Positions 7,373-14,117 of a DNA stretch of 21,975 nucleotides are shown here, one piece after another. Positions within the stretch are counted from its first letter, which is position 1, and each line of letters starts with the position of its first letter. Origin of the DNA: an uncultured Collinsella sp. (GTDB taxonomy: Bacteria; Actinomycetota; Coriobacteriia; Coriobacteriales; Coriobacteriaceae). The stretch covers positions 1-21,975 of the forward strand of contig CABUVF010000008.1 in assembly GCA_902494945.1 (NCBI GenBank), read 5' to 3'. A program made the translations under genes and the position numbers. The notes beneath the pieces were generated by a model. That model saw nothing but the letters and a program-made list of their open reading frames with translations, was not told the DNA's origin and ran no database searches.

Positions 7373-8677
7373 ATGGCCAAGAGCAGGTACGCCGATGCCA
7401 CCAAGGCCGCTCGCAGGGCCGCGATGTCTGCCCACAAAGTCACGGCTGCGGCGAATGCTGGCAACGCCGACGCGTCCGCGCAGCCGACTGCCGGTGCTGC
7501 CACCGAGCCCGCCCGTGACGCCCGTCGCGACGAGCTCACGCACGTGGACGCCAAGGGCGAGGTGCGTATGGTTGACGTGTCCGACAAGGCCGAGACCCAT
7601 CGCATCGCCATCGCCGAGGGCACCATTCTCATGCACCCCGAGACGCAGGCTATGGTGCTGCAGGACCGCGCCAAAAAGGGCGACGTGCTTGCCTGCGCGC
7701 GCGTGGCGGGCATCATGGCCATCAAACGCACGAGCGACATCATCCCCATGTGCCATCCGCTGCTCATTACCAAGAGCAAGTGCGACATTGCGCCCATCGC
7801 TCCGGCGGGGACGCCGGCCGAGGACGTGCCCGAGGGCTGGGCGCCGGCGCGCGCGGACGGACAGGTTGGCTTTCACGTGCTGGTCACGGCGGGCGTGACG
7901 GGCAAGACGGGTATTGAGATGGAGGCCCTGACCGGCGCGAGTGCCGCGTGCCTTACGATCTATGACATGTGCAAGGCCGTCGATCGCGGCATGGAGATCG
8001 TCGACGTGCGCCTGCTGCACAAGGAAGGCGGCCGCTCGGGTGTGTGGGATCGCGTTGAGCGTCAGGCCGCTGCCGTTGAGGCCGTGGCCGCTGACGGTGC
8101 CGTGCCCGCGAGCGCACCCGTCGCCGTTGCACCCGCAGCTCCCGCCCCGGCCGTCCCCGCGATCGCGTTTATCGGCTACCAAAACTCGGGCAAGACCACG
8201 CTCGTCGAGAAGGTCATTGCCGAGCTCACCCGCCGCGGCCTGCGCGTGGGTTCGCTCAAGCATCATGGGCACCACGGCTTTGATATCGATGTGCCCGCTA
8301 AGGATACCTGGCGCCATCACCAGGCCGGATCCAAGCACGTGGGCCTCATCTGCGCCACGCGCTGGGCGGAGTACGCCGACACGCGCGAGGAGGACGAGAT
8401 GCCCGCACGCGAGCTGCTGTCGCGCTACAACGATGTCGACGTGGTGATCATCGAGGGCTACAAGACCGAGGGCTTCGACAACATCGTGGTCGCGCGCTCC
8501 GGTGTCGACCGTCTGCGCGGCAAGAGCTCGCTCGACCTGGTCGACGGTCACACGCTGGCCCTTGCCTGCAACGAGGCCCTGGCGCGTCAGGCCTTCGACG
8601 CCGGCTTTGCGACCCGAGCCATCAACATCAACGACGCCCGAGCCATCTGCGACCTCATCCAAGACCACCTGACCTAA
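7373..8677 (+). CDS. moaC: MoaC-MobB fusion (cyclic pyranopterin monophosphate synthase plus MobB GTP-binding domain)
   Basis: This 434-residue two-domain protein begins at ATG 7373, 8 bases after GGAGG; the frame is open to 7328 but only inside moaA. After a low-complexity N-terminal tail of about 50 residues comes MoaC (about 52-232): MVDVSDK (66-72), IKRTSDIIPMCHPL (117-130), MEALTGAS (183-190), DMCK (Asp198, Lys201; family catalytic residues) and LLHKEGGRSG. An Ala/Pro-rich linker (233-262) leads to MobB (263-434): P-loop GYQNSGKTT (268-276), GSLKHHGHH, DTWRHHQAGS and DVVIIEGYK (356-364). MoaC makes cPMP from MoaA's product. MobB acts late, helping attach nucleotide to the cofactor. The two are usually separate genes. 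MoaD, MoaE, MoeA and MobA are not in the window. An AAAACC hairpin overlaps the stop codon. Confidence 0.93.
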   Translation: MAKSRYADATKAARRAAMSAHKVTAAANAGNADASAQPTAGAATEPARDARRDELTHVDAKGEVRMVDVSDKAETHRIAIAEGTILMHPETQAMVLQDRAKKGDVLACARVAGIMAIKRTSDIIPMCHPLLITKSKCDIAPIAPAGTPAEDVPEGWAPARADGQVGFHVLVTAGVTGKTGIEMEALTGASAACLTIYDMCKAVDRGMEIVDVRLLHKEGGRSGVWDRVERQAAAVEAVAADGAVPASAPVAVAPAAPAPAVPAIAFIGYQNSGKTTLVEKVIAELTRRGLRVGSLKHHGHHGFDIDVPAKDTWRHHQAGSKHVGLICATRWAEYADTREEDEMPARELLSRYNDVDVVIIEGYKTEGFDNIVVARSGVDRLRGKSSLDLVDGHTLALACNEALARQAFDAGFATRAININDARAICDLIQDHLT

Positions 8678-8716
8678 AACCTGCCAAAAAGGGACAGGTT
8701 TATTTTGGCAGGTTTT
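8676..8716 (+). terminator. Hairpin terminator / repeat after moaC-mobB
   Basis: Perfect 14-bp arms AAAACCTGCCAAAA (8676-8689) and TTTTGGCAGGTTTT (8703-8716) enclose a 13-base loop containing GGGACAGG. The left arm overlaps the stop codon and the right arm ends in four T residues. It is built like the family B elements but differs in sequence. Confidence 0.7.
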
Positions 8717-8735
8717 ATCTGGGCAAACGTCATTT

Positions 8736-8772
8736 CCACCACAAAGGGGCCAGGCACCTTTGTGGTGGTTTT
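8736..8772 (+). repeat. Family B hairpin repeat, copy 1
   Basis: A 12-bp stem CCACCACAAAGG (8736-8747) / CCTTTGTGGTGG (8757-8768) has the loop GGCCAGGCA and is followed by four T residues. It lies in tandem 19 bases after the preceding hairpin, so read-through from moaC-mobB meets two potential terminators. Confidence 0.8.
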
Positions 8773-8785
8773 GGCCAAAGAGGCT

Positions 8786-8816
8786 TTGACTTAAACCTAC
8801 CTCAAGGTGTAATAAT
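8786..8816 (+). promoter_or_regulatory. Candidate promoter of the histidine phosphatase gene, 19-bp spacer
   Basis: TTGACT (8786-8791) and an extended -10 TGtAATAAT (8808-8816) are separated by 19 bases. The spacer holds an imperfect dyad TAAACCT / AGGTGTA. The long spacer with a dyad is MerR-like, but no regulator is encoded nearby. Confidence 0.5.
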
Positions 8817-8848
8817 CGCTGACAAACGATTGCGATTACGGAGGTCTC

Positions 8849-9433
8849 ATGCCAAAACTGTACTTTATGCGTCACGGCCAAACGCTCTTTAACCTGCTTC
8901 GTCGCAAGCAGGGTTGGTGCGATTCGCCGCTCACCGAGCTGGGAATCGAGCAGGCTAAAACTGTCGGCGTGACCCTGCGAGAGCGTGGCCTTGCATTCGA
9001 CCATGCGTACAGTTCCACGTCCGAGCGTGCGTGCGACACGCTTGAGCTTGCGTTTCCTGATCAGCCTTACGAGCGCGTCAAGGGCCTTAAGGAGTGGAAC
9101 TTTGGCAAGTTTGAGGGCGCGAGCGAGGATTTGAATCCGCGCCTGCCGTACGGCGATTTTTACAAGCAGTATGACGGCGAGGGCGAAGACGAGTTTCGCG
9201 AGCGCATCATGGCGACCATCACCGAGCTCATGCAGCGCCCTGGACATGAGAGCGTGTTGTGCGTGAGCCATGGCGCCGCAGCGGCTCAGGTCATGCGCGG
9301 CGTGGGCGTGGAACCGCTCAAGATGAAGAACCGTATCGGCAACTGCTGTGTACTCGAGCTCGACTTTGATCCCTCTACTAGCACATTCACTCTCGCAGAT
9401 TTGTACAACCCCTACGGCACCCCGCGCGAGTAG
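8849..9433 (+). CDS. Histidine phosphatase family protein (phosphoglycerate-mutase-like)
   Basis: This 194-residue cytoplasmic protein has the phosphohistidine motif RHGQT at 8-12 (His9 would carry the phosphate) and the second catalytic His141 in CVSHGAAA. SERACDTLEL and KEWNFGKFEG, with its acidic residue, complete the active-site pattern of the branch-1 histidine phosphatase superfamily. Such proteins include cofactor-dependent phosphoglycerate mutases, broad phosphatases and cobalamin-pathway phosphatases; the short length fits a phosphatase better than a glycolytic mutase of about 230-250 residues. The ATG at 8849 has GGAGG at 8840-8844. It has its own candidate promoter and is flanked by family B hairpins on both sides, so it is probably monocistronic. 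Substrate unknown. Confidence 0.87.
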   Translation: MPKLYFMRHGQTLFNLLRRKQGWCDSPLTELGIEQAKTVGVTLRERGLAFDHAYSSTSERACDTLELAFPDQPYERVKGLKEWNFGKFEGASEDLNPRLPYGDFYKQYDGEGEDEFRERIMATITELMQRPGHESVLCVSHGAAAAQVMRGVGVEPLKMKNRIGNCCVLELDFDPSTSTFTLADLYNPYGTPRE

Positions 9434-9449
9434 CATCGGGGCATCAGCC

Positions 9450-9490
9450 AAAACCACCGCAAAGGGGCCAGGCACCTTTGCGGTGGTTTT
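9450..9490 (+). repeat. Family B hairpin repeat, copy 2 (probable terminator)
   Basis: Perfect 16-bp arms (9450-9465 and 9475-9490) contain CCACCGCAAAGG around the conserved loop GGCCAGGCA. Compared with copy 1, the stem A-T pair has become G-C on both sides, a compensated change. The right arm ends in four T residues, 16 bases after the phosphatase stop. Confidence 0.8.
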
Positions 9491-9541
9491 GCCGTTTACG
9501 GGCGATTTCCTACCGTTCGGCGGACTTTCGCGCCAATGGGG

Positions 9542-9572
9542 CTTACACCGCATGCAAGTTTCATCCTACAAT
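9542..9572 (+). promoter_or_regulatory. Candidate promoter of the bgl-type operon
   Basis: A -10 TACAAT (9567-9572) is preceded, with 19-base spacing, by a weak -35 CTTACA (9542-9547). The predicted start near 9579 lies just upstream of the RAT at 9587, as expected for an antitermination leader. CATAAT at 9621 would start RNA after the RAT and is less likely. Confidence 0.4.
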
Positions 9573-9586
9573 CGCCCACGTGCTCA

Positions 9587-9618
9587 CAAGTTTGTTACTC
9601 CTCGGGAGGCATCACTTG
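9587..9618 (+). promoter_or_regulatory. Ribonucleic antiterminator (RAT) in the bglG leader
   Basis: A 5-bp lower stem CAAGT/ACTTG (9587-9591 with 9614-9618) is followed by an asymmetric internal loop TTGTTA / GCATC and a 4-bp upper stem CTCC/GGAG (9598-9601 with 9605-9608) with loop TCG. The TTGTTACT and GGCA segments match the known RAT pattern bound by BglG/SacY/LicT proteins. In competition, 9597-9605 can pair over 9 bp with 9667-9675, which contains the bglG ribosome binding site GAGGAG and is followed by six T residues. A small stem AGACGA/TCGTCT (9630-9635 with 9650-9655) lies between them. Confidence 0.7.
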
Positions 9619-9681
9619 CGCATAATAGAAGACGAGGAATATCGCCCCGTCGTCTAGCGCCGATGTCCGAGGAGTTTTTTC

Positions 9682-10527
9682 ATGCTCATTTTAAAGAAGA
9701 TCAACAATAACGTTGCTCTTGCCGCCAGCGATGACGGCCGAGAGGTTGTTGTCTTTGGCAAGGGCATCGGTTTTCACGAGATGCCCTACGAGCTTGCCGA
9801 TGAGTCCCTTATCCAGCGCAAATTCTATAACGTTCCCGAGAGCCTGCAGGATATGGTGGGCACCCTTCCCGACGACGTCCTGCTCGCCGCGAGCGACATT
9901 GCCTGCTTCGCGTCGCAGCAGCTTGGCTGCAAGCTATCCGGTGGCCTGCCCTTTATCCTGGCTGATCACCTGCAGTTTGCCGTCCAGCGCGACGACGACC
10001 AGCTCAGCGCTCCCAACCCGCTCGAGCACGAGGTAGCCTTCATCTACCCGCGCGAGCTCGAGATCGGCCAGGCCGCGCTCGCCATCGTGCAAAAGCGCAC
10101 CGGCGCCAAGCTGGGTCAGAACGAGGCCACGAGCATCGCGCTCCACATCGTTAACGCCGAGGTCGACGGCATGGGCCGCGCCAAGGATATGGACTTCATC
10201 ATGAAGAGCACCCGCGTGCTCGACGAGGTGACTCATTCCGTGGAAAAGCAGCTCGGCTGCTCGCTCGACACGGCATCGTATAGTTACATCCGCTTTCTTG
10301 CGCACCTGCGCTTTTTGGTTCGCCGCCTCGTTAAGGGCAAGTGCGCGCAGACCGAGAACTCCTCGCTGTTTATGCAGGCCGCCCGCGATTTTCCCGAGGC
10401 CTACCAGTGCGCATACGCCATCAACCGCGTGTTCGAGAAAGAGTTCAAGCAGAGCTGCTCGGACGAGGAACTCTTGTATCTGATGATGCATATCAATCGT
10501 CTGCGATCGGCTTCGCAGACCGAATGA
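9682..10527 (+). CDS. BglG/LicT-family transcriptional antiterminator
   Basis: This 281-residue protein has the standard layout: an N-terminal RNA-binding CAT domain (about 1-56, starting MLILKKINNNVALA), PRD1 (about 66-170) and PRD2 (about 172-278). All four conserved PRD histidines are present: His96 (ADHL), His155 (ALHIVNA), His208 (LAHLRF) and His270 (MMHINRL). In this family the PTS permease phosphorylates PRD1 to inactivate the protein when no sugar arrives, while HPr phosphorylates PRD2 to activate it; active dimers bind RAT RNA and prevent termination. The ATG at 9682 follows GAGGAG and TTTTTTC. Downstream are its expected partners, an EIIBC permease and a phospho-beta-glucosidase, and a RAT in its own leader implies autoregulation. 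The inducing sugar is probably an aryl-beta-glucoside or cellobiose-type compound. Confidence 0.94.
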   Translation: MLILKKINNNVALAASDDGREVVVFGKGIGFHEMPYELADESLIQRKFYNVPESLQDMVGTLPDDVLLAASDIACFASQQLGCKLSGGLPFILADHLQFAVQRDDDQLSAPNPLEHEVAFIYPRELEIGQAALAIVQKRTGAKLGQNEATSIALHIVNAEVDGMGRAKDMDFIMKSTRVLDEVTHSVEKQLGCSLDTASYSYIRFLAHLRFLVRRLVKGKCAQTENSSLFMQAARDFPEAYQCAYAINRVFEKEFKQSCSDEELLYLMMHINRLRSASQTE

Positions 10528-10532
10528 GTAAA

Positions 10533-10549
10533 GCCGCCAGCCTGGCGGC
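10533..10549 (+). other. GC-rich hairpin just after bglG
   Basis: A 7-bp stem GCCGCCA/TGGCGGC has a 3-base loop, 5 bases after the bglG stop. The nearest T-run (10564-10568) is about 15 bases away, so it is not a standard intrinsic terminator. It may stabilise or process the transcript. Confidence 0.5.
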
Positions 10550-10568
10550 AATCGCAACAATTCTTTTT

Positions 10569-10616
10569 GGTTTCTAACTGCGGGCAAGGTACCGGCTCGC
10601 GGTAGGGGATATTTTT
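10569..10616 (+). promoter_or_regulatory. Possible second RAT and overlapping terminator before the PTS gene
   Basis: The segment 10569-10593 resembles a shortened RAT: ends GGT/ACC, a left TTCTAAC element and a right GGCAAG element. Its 3' end overlaps a hairpin TACCG-gctcg-CGGTA (10590-10604), followed after 7 bases by five T residues. Overlap of RAT and terminator is the known design. Both parts are weak here: the upper RAT stem is poor and the terminator stem is only 5 bp. Confidence 0.35.
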
Positions 10617-10645
10617 GTCGAAATTTGGAAAAGAGAGGACAGATC

Positions 10646-12085
10646 ATGGCAGGTAAATACGACGATCTTGCTTCCCAGATCGTAGAGCTGGTTGGCGGTA
10701 AGTCCAACGTCAAGTGCGTGGCGCACTGCATTACCCGCGTTCGTTTTAAGCTCAAGGACGAGTCGAAGGCCAATGACGAGGCAATCTCCGAGCTGCCCAA
10801 CGTCATCAAGGTCATGCACGCCAACGGCCAGTACCAGATTGTTGTGGGCAACATCGTCGAGGACGTCTACGACGCCGTTCTCAAGGCCGGCGGTTTTAGC
10901 GACGGCGGCGCCGTTGACGCCGATGACGACGATGCCGCTCCCAAGGGCGTTACCGATGTGATCATCGACCTCATCTCGGGCATCTTCGCCCCCATGCTCG
11001 GCACCTTCGCCGCTGCCGGTATCATGAAGGGCCTGCTGGCGCTCGCTACCTTCCTGGTCCCGAGCTTCGCCAACGACGGCGCCTACACGCTGCTCTACAC
11101 CGTCGCCGACGGCATGTTCTACTTCCTGCCCGTGGTGCTTGGCTACACCGCCGCCAAGAAGTTCAAGATGAGCGAGTTCAACGGCATGGCCATCGCCTTT
11201 GCCCTGGTGTATCCCACCATGGTTGCCCTGACCACGGGCGAGGTTATCGGCTCCGTCGAGCTCGGCTTTGCCGGCACCTTCTCTTGGTACACCACGTTCC
11301 TGGGCCTGCCGCTCATCATGCCTGCCTCGGGTTACACCAGCTCCGTTATCCCCATCCTTCTCATGGTCTGGTTTGGCTCCACCCTCGAGCACTGGGTTAA
11401 GAAGTGGATGCCCGCTTCTATGAAGATGTTCTTCACCCCGCTGATCGTCGTCACCGTTACCGTCACCCTTGGCTATCTGGTCATTGGCCCCATCGCCACG
11501 CTCATCACCAACCTGCTTGGTGAGTTCTTCGCGCTGCTGTTTGGCCTGCCCATGATCGGCTCCCTCCTGGGCTGCACCCTCGTCGGTGCCTTCTGGATGT
11601 GCCTGGTCATCTTTGGCTTCCACTGGTCGCTCGTGCCCATCGCGCTGGTCAACCTGTCCACTCTGGGCCACGACTACATCCTGGGCTCCGTTATCGCCCA
11701 CTCCTTCTCGCTGGGCGCCGTGCTCTTTGCCATGTATCTCAAGAACAAGGACGAGAAGTTCCGCGGCATCGCGCTGCCGGCCATGATCTCCGCCTTCTTC
11801 TTTGGTGTCACCGAGCCCGCTATCTACGGTGTCGCCCTGCCCGATAAGAAGGCCTTCATCAACGCCAGCATCGGTTCTGCCGTGGGCGGCCTCATCATCG
11901 GTATCTCCGGCGCTGTGGTGTACATGTCCGGTGGTCTGGGCGTTTTCAACTGGCTGTCCTTCATCGATCCCTCCGGTGTTAACGGCATCAACCACATGAT
12001 CTGGGCTATCGTTGCCTCGCTCGTGGGTGCCGCCGTGGGCTTTGCGATCGAGTTTGCCACCTACAAGCCCGAGGCTGCCAAGTAG
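10646..12085 (+). CDS. PTS beta-glucoside-type permease, EIIBC
   Basis: This 479-residue sugar permease takes up and phosphorylates a beta-glucoside. The EIIB domain (about 4-85) contains HCITRVRF with the phosphocysteine at Cys28. After an acidic linker (about 88-100), EIIC (about 105-475) has about ten membrane segments, including GIFAPMLGTFAAAGIMKG and FFFGVTEPAIYGVALPDKK, the substrate-site signature. BglF-type proteins usually continue into an EIIA domain (about 625 residues in all); here the protein stops after EIIC, so EIIA must come from another gene, and none is in the window. ATG 10646 follows AGAGAGGA by 6 bases; the frame is open to a TTG at 10625 that lacks a better signal. It sits between its antiterminator and the matching hydrolase, and is followed by a strong terminator. 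Confidence 0.93.
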   Translation: MAGKYDDLASQIVELVGGKSNVKCVAHCITRVRFKLKDESKANDEAISELPNVIKVMHANGQYQIVVGNIVEDVYDAVLKAGGFSDGGAVDADDDDAAPKGVTDVIIDLISGIFAPMLGTFAAAGIMKGLLALATFLVPSFANDGAYTLLYTVADGMFYFLPVVLGYTAAKKFKMSEFNGMAIAFALVYPTMVALTTGEVIGSVELGFAGTFSWYTTFLGLPLIMPASGYTSSVIPILLMVWFGSTLEHWVKKWMPASMKMFFTPLIVVTVTVTLGYLVIGPIATLITNLLGEFFALLFGLPMIGSLLGCTLVGAFWMCLVIFGFHWSLVPIALVNLSTLGHDYILGSVIAHSFSLGAVLFAMYLKNKDEKFRGIALPAMISAFFFGVTEPAIYGVALPDKKAFINASIGSAVGGLIIGISGAVVYMSGGLGVFNWLSFIDPSGVNGINHMIWAIVASLVGAAVGFAIEFATYKPEAAK

Positions 12086-12110
12086 CCTACACGACAAAGA
12101 TTTGGTACCA

Positions 12111-12142
12111 AGCCGGCGGGGGAGCGCCCCGCCGGCTTTTTT
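12111..12142 (+). terminator. Strong intrinsic terminator after the PTS gene
   Basis: A perfect 11-bp stem AGCCGGCGGGG/CCCCGCCGGCT (12111-12121 with 12127-12137) with loop GAGCG is followed by T residues to 12142. The palindrome TTGGTACCAA (12102-12111) overlaps its left foot. It separates the permease from the glucosidase, so the latter needs read-through or its own promoter. Confidence 0.92.
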
Positions 12143-12147
12143 CAAAT

Positions 12148-12370
12148 GGACGAGGGGTCCCGCACAGGCGTCGATAGAGGCCTCGCCACGAAACTGGCCT
12201 ATCTACTACCTTTTAACGGTAGGGGCCAACCATACGGCGGTTTACCAAAAATCGCCAAGCCGTCTACCTGCGGTTTTATTTTTGGCAATTGCGGTGTGGT
12301 CAGGGGTTTGCGGTAAAAAGTAGTAGATAGGCCGGTTTCGTGGCGGCGGTTCCTGCGCGGGCCTCGCTCC
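12148..12370 (+). repeat. Large imperfect palindrome, MITE-like, between PTS gene and glucosidase
   Basis: The core arms 12184-12218 and 12311-12345 match over 35 positions with two mismatches and one G-T wobble, and include GGCCTATCTACTAC. The symmetry extends outward through 12159-12168 / 12352-12361 (one mismatch) and, with small bulges, to about 12148 and 12370. The 92-base centre has a smaller pair CCAAAAAT/ATTTTTGG (12245-12252, 12278-12285). It has no coding potential. It fills most of the 356-base gap between the two genes, with a further hairpin at 12387. A miniature transposable element or a REP-type repeat is likely. Confidence 0.65.
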
Positions 12371-12386
12371 GGACGCAAATTACCTT

Positions 12387-12409
12387 GTGGACGCCGCTTC
12401 GGCGTCCAC
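12387..12409 (+). promoter_or_regulatory. Leader hairpin of the glucosidase gene
   Basis: A perfect 10-bp stem GTGGACGCCG/CGGCGTCCAC with loop CTT lies 32 bases before the ATG. No T-run follows, so it is a transcript-stabilising or protein-binding structure rather than a terminator. Confidence 0.5.
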
Positions 12410-12441
12410 GCAACATCCCAACACGTACGAAAGGAGCCAAC

Positions 12442-13890
12442 ATGGCTTTTCCCGATGGATTTCTGTGGGGCGGCGCCACTGCCGCCAATCAGTGCGAAGG
12501 CGGATACAACGAGGACGGCAAGGGCCTCGGTGTTCCCGACATCATGACGGGCGGCACGGTCTCCGAGCCGCGCCACATCACCGACGGCATTCTGCCCCAG
12601 TACCACTATCCCAGCCACGAGGCCGTGGACATGTATCATCACTACCTCGACGACATCAAGCTTTTTGGCGAGATGGGCTTTAAGTGCTACCGTATGTCCA
12701 TCAACTGGAGCCGCATCTTCCCCAACGGCGACGAGGCCGAGCCCAACCAGGCCGGCATCGAGTTCTACCGCCGCGTGTTCCAGGCCTGTCAGGAGCAGGG
12801 CATCGAGCCCATGGTCACCCTCAGCCACTACGAGCTGCCCTATGGCCTGTCCAAAAACTACGGCGGCTGGAAGAACCCCAAGCTCATCGATTTCTATCTC
12901 AACTACGCCCGTACCGTCATGACCGAGTACAAGGGCCTGGTGCGCTACTGGCTCACCTTCAACGAGATCAATTGCCTGCTCATGGGCGGTTTTGGCGGCG
13001 TGATGGGCGGCGGTATGGTGCCCGAGGCAACTGACACGCCCATGGCCTTTGGCAACTGCGACTGGGACGATCCGCAGGCGCGCTTCGATGCCCTGCACCA
13101 CCAGTTCCTGGCGAGCGCCAAGTGTGTCACCATGGGCCATCAGATCGATCCCCAGAACAAGATCGGCTGCATGATCGCCGGCAACGCCTGCTACCCGCAC
13201 ACGTGCAATCCGGCAGACGTTCTGGCCGCACAAAAGCAGCAGCGCGAGATGAACTTCTACTGCGGCGACGTGCAGGTGCGCGGTGCGTATCCCTCGTGGG
13301 CGCCCAGCGTGTGGCGCCGCGAAGGCGTGCACGTGGAGGTTTCGCCCGAGGACGCCGCCACGCTGGCCGCCGGCAAGGTCGACTTCTACAGCTTTAGCTA
13401 CTACATGAGCGCCACCGCCACGGCCGACCCGGTGCTGCTGGAGCAAGGCAACATTTTTGGTGGCGCCGGCAACGAGTATCTCAAGAAGAGCGATTGGGGT
13501 TGGGCGATCGACCCCGAGGGCCTGCGCTACTACCTGGAGGAGGTCTACGACCGCTACCAGGTGCCGCTGATGATTGTCGAGAACGGCCTGGGCGCGGTGG
13601 ACGAGGTCGAGGCGGACGGTTCGATTCACGACAGCTGCCGCATCGATTACCTGCGTGAGCATATCAAGCAGATGGAGATTGCCATCGAGGACGGCGTGGA
13701 CCTGATTGGCTACACCATGTGGGGCTGCATCGATTTGGTGAGCGCCTCGACCGGCGAGATGAAGAAGCGCTACGGCTTTATCTACGTCGACAAGGACAAC
13801 GACGGCAACGGCACGCTCGCCCGCAGCCGCAAGGACAGCTTCTTCTGGTACAAGAAGGTCATCGAGTCCAACGGCTCCGACCTGGCCTAG
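12442..13890 (+). CDS. 6-phospho-beta-glucosidase, glycoside hydrolase family 1
   Basis: This 482-residue cytoplasmic enzyme hydrolyses the phosphorylated beta-glucoside delivered by the PTS permease into glucose 6-phosphate and an aglycone or sugar. GH1 hallmarks are FLWGGATAANQCEGG (7-21), the acid/base TFNEIN with Glu175 and the nucleophile VENG with Glu380. The motif STGEMKKRY gives Ser436, Lys442 and Tyr444 with the spacing that binds the 6-phosphate in phospho-glucosidases, separating it from plain beta-glucosidases. The length is typical (about 475-485). ATG 12442 follows AAGGAG. The frame is open to 12340, but that extension runs through the palindrome and leader hairpin and is not credible protein. 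A family B hairpin with five T residues ends the transcript. Confidence 0.95.
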   Translation: MAFPDGFLWGGATAANQCEGGYNEDGKGLGVPDIMTGGTVSEPRHITDGILPQYHYPSHEAVDMYHHYLDDIKLFGEMGFKCYRMSINWSRIFPNGDEAEPNQAGIEFYRRVFQACQEQGIEPMVTLSHYELPYGLSKNYGGWKNPKLIDFYLNYARTVMTEYKGLVRYWLTFNEINCLLMGGFGGVMGGGMVPEATDTPMAFGNCDWDDPQARFDALHHQFLASAKCVTMGHQIDPQNKIGCMIAGNACYPHTCNPADVLAAQKQQREMNFYCGDVQVRGAYPSWAPSVWRREGVHVEVSPEDAATLAAGKVDFYSFSYYMSATATADPVLLEQGNIFGGAGNEYLKKSDWGWAIDPEGLRYYLEEVYDRYQVPLMIVENGLGAVDEVEADGSIHDSCRIDYLREHIKQMEIAIEDGVDLIGYTMWGCIDLVSASTGEMKKRYGFIYVDKDNDGNGTLARSRKDSFFWYKKVIESNGSDLA

Positions 13891-13917
13891 CCAAGTCTCA
13901 ACCAGCGTAAACGTCGC

Positions 13918-13957
13918 AACCACCACAAAGGGGCCAGGCACCTTTGTGGTGGTTTTT
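13918..13957 (+). repeat. Family B hairpin repeat, copy 3 (probable terminator)
   Basis: A 14-bp stem AACCACCACAAAGG (13918-13931) / CCTTTGTGGTGGTT (13941-13954) has loop GGCCAGGCA and five T residues (13953-13957). It begins 28 bases after the glucosidase stop. Its flanks (ACGTCGCAACCA and TTTTTGCTTTGG) are shared with copy 4, so the repeat unit is longer than the stem. Confidence 0.82.
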
Positions 13958-13960
13958 GCT

Positions 13961-13997
13961 TTGGTAGATGGTTGGGACATGCCTTACAATCTACCAA
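13961..13997 (+). promoter_or_regulatory. Candidate promoter with overlapping operator dyad for the MFS gene
   Basis: A -35 TTGGTA (13961-13966) and -10 TACAAT (13985-13990) are 18 bases apart. A perfect 9-bp inverted repeat TTGGTAGAT (13961-13969) / ATCTACCAA (13989-13997) covers the -35 box and the downstream edge of the -10, as a repressor site would. No regulator gene lies beside it. Confidence 0.45.
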
Positions 13998-14049
13998 GTA
14001 GTTCATGACGGGCGAAAAACGGAGAGAGAGGGGCTTGATGCGTCCTTGA

Positions 14050-14117
14050 TGTTTCATGCGGATAGATTGATTTGACAGACGGTGGCGAATGCCCGCCATC
14101 CGCATTCGTATGAAACA
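14050..14117 (+). promoter_or_regulatory. Structured leader of the MFS gene
   Basis: Segment 14050-14055 pairs with 14112-14117, and 14056-14063 (ATGCGGAT) with 14098-14105 (ATCCGCAT), leaving one 6-base bulge (14106-14111). The stem foot touches the ribosome binding site AAGGAG (14117-14122). A smaller TGGCG/CGCCA hairpin lies in the loop. A role in translation control is inferred. Confidence 0.45.

Noticed and set aside
7346..9553. 735-codon minus-strand open frame
   Set aside because: It spans the antisense of moaC-mobB and the phosphatase and their intergenic hairpins; long antisense frames are expected in high-GC codon usage.
10574..12145. 523-codon minus-strand open frame
   Set aside because: Antisense of the EIIBC gene; low-complexity Gly/Asp/Glu/His-rich translation without motifs.
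12199..13980. 593-codon minus-strand open frame
   Set aside because: Antisense of the GH1 gene, running through the palindrome; its translation has no recognisable domain.
14072..14077. Perfect TTGACA as the MFS promoter
   Set aside because: No acceptable -10 box lies 16-19 bases downstream; the TTGGTA/TACAAT pair at 13961 fits better.
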